64,000 nt of DNA, from positions 186,001 to 250,000 of the forward strand of contig JAOALC010000003.1 in assembly GCA_025153775.1 (NCBI GenBank), read 5' to 3'. This document shows positions 60,500 to 64,000 of this stretch, one piece after another. Made by a program: the position numbers and the translations under genes. The notes beneath the pieces are model-generated. The model was given only the letters and a program-made list of their open reading frames with translations, was not told the origin of the DNA and made no database searches. Every line of letters starts with the position of its first letter. The first letter of the stretch is position 1. The DNA is from SAR92 clade bacterium H231. GTDB lineage: Bacteria; Pseudomonadota; Gammaproteobacteria; Pseudomonadales; Porticoccaceae.

Positions 60500-60967
60500 C
60501 TAGCTCCCCCGCTCTAGCTGAATAGCGGTGGTGAATAGCTCTTCGCTGCTGCCGCACTGGCGCAGCGTTTCTCTCGATGATTCAGTCTGCATTAGCTTCG
60601 CTATTCTGGCCAGTGTCGCCAGATGTTCATCGTTCTTTTCTTCCGGCACCACCAGTGCAAAGATAAGGTCTACTGGCTGATCATCCGGGGCATCAAAATC
60701 CACAGGCTTCTGCAGTTTTATCAGGCAGCCATGGATGCGGTTGAAGCCGGAGGCGCGACAATGGGGTATAGCCACACCTTCGCCAATACCTGTGCTGCCC
60801 AGTCGCTCCCGGGCGACCAAATTGTGGAATAGCCCGTCGCTCTGTTCTGAGTCTCCACCCAGCTGCTGGGTAATAAACACTGACAGATTTTCCAGAACAC
60901 GCTTTTTGCTACCACCAGCCAGATCACATTTGGTCATTGTTGGGGTCAGGACATCGGTGATTTTCAT
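60500..60967 (-). CDS. ptsN: Nitrogen PTS EIIA protein PtsN
   Basis: This 155-residue EIIA(Ntr) has the phospho-His69 in Gly-Val-Ala-Ile-Pro-His-Cys-Arg. It regulates potassium and nitrogen-linked functions according to its phosphorylation state. It sits between hpf and rapZ in the conserved rpoN cluster. Confidence 0.96.
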   Translation of the reverse strand: MKITDVLTPTMTKCDLAGGSKKRVLENLSVFITQQLGGDSEQSDGLFHNLVARERLGSTGIGEGVAIPHCRASGFNRIHGCLIKLQKPVDFDAPDDQPVDLIFALVVPEEKNDEHLATLARIAKLMQTESSRETLRQCGSSEELFTTAIQLERGS

Positions 60968-60975
60968 TGCTGAGA

Positions 60976-61263
60976 CTAATGGCCCCTGTGCTTCTCTTTA
61001 TGTTTGATTAGCTGCCGATCCAGTTTATCTGTCAGCGCATCAATTGCCGCATAAAGATCTTCATGCTCGGCGTTGGCGAACAGATCACCGCCAGTAACAT
61101 GCACCGTAGCCTCAGCTTTCTGAGCTAGCTTATCGACGGTTAAAATAACGGATGTGCTGGTGATTTGTTCGGAGTGTCTTTCCAGTTTGGAAAGTTTATT
61201 GGTGACATAGTCGCGGATGGGGTCGGTAATATCTAAATGGTGTCCACTGATTGTCATTTGCAT
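60976..61263 (-). CDS. hpf: Ribosome hibernation promoting factor (short form)
   Basis: This 95-residue short HPF has the core Leu-Asp-Ile-Thr-Asp-Pro-Ile-Arg-Asp-Tyr-Val and Leu-Tyr-Ala-Ala-Ile-Asp-Ala-Leu-Thr-Asp-Lys-Leu-Asp-Arg-Gln. It binds the 30S decoding centre in stationary phase and leads to 100S dimers. It is 12 nt from rpoN. Confidence 0.96.
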   Translation of the reverse strand: MQMTISGHHLDITDPIRDYVTNKLSKLERHSEQITSTSVILTVDKLAQKAEATVHVTGGDLFANAEHEDLYAAIDALTDKLDRQLIKHKEKHRGH

Positions 61264-61275
61264 GCAGTTCTCCTT

Positions 61276-62823
61276 TTACTTTGCATTTTCAAATCTTTTT
61301 CTCTGGCTTGAGGAGGGGATTCCCATACTCTCACGGTACTTGGCCACAGTGCGTCGAGCCACCTGTATTCCCTGTTCCTCTAATAATGAGGTCAACCTGT
61401 TGTCGCTCAATGGTTTGGCTGGTTGCTCCGCACTGATCATTGTTTTTAGGATAGCGCAAACTGCTGTGGATGAACACTCTCCGCCACCGGATGTTCCAAC
61501 ATGGCTGGAAAAAAAGTACTTGAGTTCGTAAATACCCTGGGGTGTGGCCATATATTTACTGGTGGTCACACGGGAAATAGTGGATTCATGGAGATCCAGT
61601 TTGCTGGCGATATCAGACAGCACCATGGGTTTCATGGCCACAGGGCCGTGATCTAAAAAGCCTTGCTGCAAATCGATAATGGTCATAGCCACGCGCATCA
61701 GGGTTTCGTTGCGGCTCTCTAGGCTACGCAGGAACCAGCGCGCCTCAGCGAGATTGTTTTTCAAAAATTGATTTTGGTCGCTATTGTCTGAGCGTTTGAT
61801 CAAATTGCTGTAGGTGTCATTGATTCGCAATTTCGGCATATTGCTGTCATTGAGCTGAACACGCCAGCGCCCGGCAATTTTTTCTACGTAAACATCTGGC
61901 ACTATATATTCAGCATCGTTGACAGCCAGTGCCTCCCCGGGCCGCGGGTTAAGGCTGCGAATCAGCGACAGAGCCTCTTGAGTCTCTTGGTCACTGTAAC
62001 CGGTTTTTTTACTTAGCCGGCTGAGTTCGACCGAGGCTATATCGGCGATAAATTCTGAGGTCAGGCGCTTGGCTTGGTCTATATAGGGAGTGTCTAGGCT
62101 CAGCTGATTTAACTGAATTAGCAGGCTCTCGCGGATGTCACGGGCAAATACTCCAGGGGGATCGAACTGCTGCAGGCGTTTGAGCACAGCGACCAGTTCG
62201 TCCTCTTCCAGGGCATCTTCAGGATCCTGGTAATCTATATGATGGGTAATATCCTCAAGATTGCTATTGATAAATCCATTGTCATTGATGGCATCTATAA
62301 AAGCTTGGGCTATCTCGCGGTCGCGATCGGAGAAGGGGGTCAGGTTGAGCTGCCAGTGCAGGTGGTCTTGCAGTGACTCTGTCACCTGATACACCTGCTC
62401 CAGATTTATCTCGCCACCGCCGCTACTTGCAGGTGCGGGACTACTGTAGACCTCATCCCAGTTAGCATCTACGGGCAAGTCCTGAAAACTGTCCTTGTCC
62501 CAGTCGCTCGAGGCCTCGGATTCAGTGACTGTTAATTCGGTGGCATCTGCTGCGGTGCTGTGGAGGCTGGGGTCGTCGGTATCAAAGTTGACGTCCTGGT
62601 CCTCTGTGCTGGGTTTTTCTGCGTCCTGTTGCTCGCTGTTTTGCTCCTGGGAATCAGGTTGACCCTGGTCTTCATCCATTTCCAGCAACGGGTTGCTATA
62701 GAGCTGTTCTATCACCTCTTGCCGCAGCTCGAGAGTCGACAGCTGGAGCAGTTTGATGGCCTGCTGTAACTGCGGCGTCATCGTAAGCTGCTGGCTGATC
62801 TTGAGCTGTAAGCCTGGGCGCAT
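61276..62823 (-). CDS. rpoN: RNA polymerase sigma-54 factor
   Basis: This 515-residue sigma factor has the Gln/Leu-rich activator-interaction region I (Leu-Thr-Met-Thr-Pro-Gln-Leu-Gln-Gln-Ala-Ile), an acidic linker rich in Gln, Glu and Asp (about 45-110), the core-binding region and the C-terminal RpoN box (Ala-Arg-Arg-Thr-Val-Ala-Lys-Tyr-Arg-Glu). It should read the promoter in front of amtB. Confidence 0.98.
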   Translation of the reverse strand: MRPGLQLKISQQLTMTPQLQQAIKLLQLSTLELRQEVIEQLYSNPLLEMDEDQGQPDSQEQNSEQQDAEKPSTEDQDVNFDTDDPSLHSTAADATELTVTESEASSDWDKDSFQDLPVDANWDEVYSSPAPASSGGGEINLEQVYQVTESLQDHLHWQLNLTPFSDRDREIAQAFIDAINDNGFINSNLEDITHHIDYQDPEDALEEDELVAVLKRLQQFDPPGVFARDIRESLLIQLNQLSLDTPYIDQAKRLTSEFIADIASVELSRLSKKTGYSDQETQEALSLIRSLNPRPGEALAVNDAEYIVPDVYVEKIAGRWRVQLNDSNMPKLRINDTYSNLIKRSDNSDQNQFLKNNLAEARWFLRSLESRNETLMRVAMTIIDLQQGFLDHGPVAMKPMVLSDIASKLDLHESTISRVTTSKYMATPQGIYELKYFFSSHVGTSGGGECSSTAVCAILKTMISAEQPAKPLSDNRLTSLLEEQGIQVARRTVAKYRESMGIPSSSQRKRFENAK

Positions 62824-62910
62824 AGATAAAAATCGATTTATAAAGACAGATGCAATTTTAGTGCCGATTTATACTGTCTGGCAATCATCCATTTGTGAAT
62901 TAGGCCATTA

Positions 62911-63636
62911 TTAGAGAGTAAAATGCTCTCCGAGGTAGGTTTTTCGAACTTTTGCGTCATTTAGAATATGTTCTGTGGTGCCTTCGGCGATTACATGACC
63001 CTCACCTATTATGTAAGCGTGCTCACAGATATCTAAGGTTTCCCTGACATTGTGGTCGGTGATCAGAACGCCAATGCCACTATCGCGCAGATGGCGAATA
63101 ATATTCTTAATATCATTGACCGAAATAGGGTCGACTCCGGCGAAGGGCTCATCCAGTAAAATAAACTGTGGATTTGCCGCCAGAGCTCGGGCAATTTCTA
63201 CCCGCCGTCGCTCGCCACCAGACAGGCTCATGCCGGTATTTTTGGCCAGATGGGAAATATGAAACTCATGGAGCAGATCTTCCAGTCGCCCACGTCGCTG
63301 CTGGCGGCTGAGTTCAGCGTTAGTCTCCAAAATAGCGAGAATATTGTCCTCCACACTGAGCTTTCTGAAGATTGAGGGTTCCTGAGGCAGGTAGCCCAGG
63401 CCACGCCGAGCGCGGCCATGCATGGGAAGGGCGGTGATATCCTGCCCGTCGACCGTCACTGCGCCACCATCCTGAGCAACCAGGCCAATAATCATATAGA
63501 AACAGGTCGTTTTGCCCGCCCCATTGGGACCCAGCAGGCCGACTATCTCTCCCTGTTTTACCGACAGGGACACATCTTTGACCACTGGTCTTTTACCATA
63601 GGATTTGGCCAGGTTGCGCGCTTCTAAAATTGCCAT
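62911..63636 (-). CDS. lptB: LPS transport ATP-binding protein LptB
   Basis: This 241-residue ABC ATPase has Walker A Gly-Pro-Asn-Gly-Ala-Gly-Lys-Thr-Thr, signature Leu-Ser-Gly-Gly-Glu-Arg-Arg and Walker B with Asp-Glu-Pro-Phe-Ala-Gly-Val-Asp. It powers LPS extraction from the inner membrane with LptFG. Its start overlaps the lptA stop by 1 nt. Confidence 0.97.
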   Translation of the reverse strand: MAILEARNLAKSYGKRPVVKDVSLSVKQGEIVGLLGPNGAGKTTCFYMIIGLVAQDGGAVTVDGQDITALPMHGRARRGLGYLPQEPSIFRKLSVEDNILAILETNAELSRQQRRGRLEDLLHEFHISHLAKNTGMSLSGGERRRVEIARALAANPQFILLDEPFAGVDPISVNDIKNIIRHLRDSGIGVLITDHNVRETLDICEHAYIIGEGHVIAEGTTEHILNDAKVRKTYLGEHFTL

Positions 63637-64000
63637 CAGGGACTGGTCTCCTGTTGACTGTCAGTTGCAGAATTCTCTTGGGTAGAGGGAGGTATCACAA
63701 GTTGAATGCGTTTTTGGTTAGCTCGGTCTCCGCCCTTGGCCTTCCAGGTTTCATTTTTTAAATCATAGGTAATATGCTCACCTTTAATCAGGGTGCCATT
63801 GCGCGACAGAGAAGCATTGTTTTTGAGGTTGATCTGATCGTCGGCAAGCCGATATTCAATCACCTCACCTCGAGCTATCACCATGCCGCCCTCAGCCTGT
63901 GGCTGCTGCTGATAACTGGCGGGCGAGCCCAGAGACACTATACGACTGACCTTATTGTCTTTGTAGTGAATGGTCACTCTGTCCGCATCAATCAATACTG
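63636..64000 (-). CDS. lptA: LPS transport periplasmic protein LptA (5' truncated by window edge)
   Basis: The frame runs off the right edge, so only about the last 120 residues are seen. They include OstA/beta-jellyroll repeats with Gly-Ser-Pro-Ala-Ser-Tyr-Gln-Gln and Ala-Arg-Gly-Glu-Val-Ile-Glu-Tyr, then a Gln/Ser/Thr-rich tail. LptA forms the periplasmic LPS bridge. The neighbouring lptB confirms the call. Confidence 0.9.
   Translation of the reverse strand, partial: VLIDADRVTIHYKDNKVSRIVSLGSPASYQQQPQAEGGMVIARGEVIEYRLADDQINLKNNASLSRNGTLIKGEHITYDLKNETWKAKGGDRANQKRIQLVIPPSTQENSATDSQQETSP

Overview
The window is a compact chromosomal segment of a Gram-negative gammaproteobacterium. Evidence is a type II secretion operon, a TonB-dependent B12 uptake system, Lpt genes, Maf/MreBCD/RNase G/YhdP synteny, and the rpoN-hpf-ptsN-rapZ-ptsO cluster. 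The block gatCAB-mreBCD-maf-rng-yhdP-nit-yjgA ... ptsO-rapZ-ptsN-hpf-rpoN-lptB-lptA matches the order known from Pseudomonas. Gene content (a halohydrin dehalogenase-like protein, a lambda O/P-like helicase-loader pair, DUF2256, PA4642-like and M6 peptidase genes, short intergenic gaps) suggests a marine lineage such as Cellvibrionales/SAR92-Porticoccaceae. That placement is inference. I see no insertion sequence, prophage, CRISPR array, rRNA or tRNA.

Layout. 1-8741: type II secretion genes in the order gspI-J-K-L-M-C-D-A-B, with gspI cut by the left edge. 8745-13476 (minus): aceK, the phage-derived-looking replication pair (dopE/dopC-like), a halohydrin dehalogenase-like SDR protein and a GNAT acetyltransferase. 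13541-14964: radA behind a near-perfect LexA box. 15050-21683: a cobalamin riboswitch followed by btuB, a leaderless BtuF-like protein, cobO, btuC, btuD and btuF, which forms a B12 uptake and adenosylation regulon. 21698-23321: amtB on the minus strand with its terminator, a sigma-54 promoter and an NtrC-like palindrome. 23414-31012: small genes (DUF4404, SPOR lipoprotein, msrC, membrane proteins, a hotdog thioesterase, ettA, a saccharopine dehydrogenase-like oxidoreductase, a GST). 31030-33816: a large secreted M6 metalloprotease, a plausible type II secretion substrate. 33953-40289: yheS, a bactofilin, an unknown protein, an SDR, azlCD and an acyl-CoA dehydrogenase. 40356-44488 (minus): class II aldolase-like protein, FAD protein, DUF2256, TauD-like dioxygenase, a tiny membrane peptide, DoxX and a PA4642-like protein. 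44506-57366: gatCAB, then divergently mreBCD-maf-rng-yhdP-nit. 57379-64000 (minus): yjgA, mgtE, ptsO, rapZ, ptsN, hpf, rpoN, lptB and partial lptA.

Functional links. The rpoN product encoded at the right end should recognise the -24/-12 promoter seen in front of amtB. The B12 riboswitch probably controls the whole btuB-to-btuF run. The secretion operon could export the M6 protease. The most unusual items are the halohydrin dehalogenase signature, the domesticated helicase-loader pair with overlapping reading frames, the LexA box in front of radA, an apparent ATT start codon for mreC, and the loss of tldD and pmbA from an otherwise conserved block.
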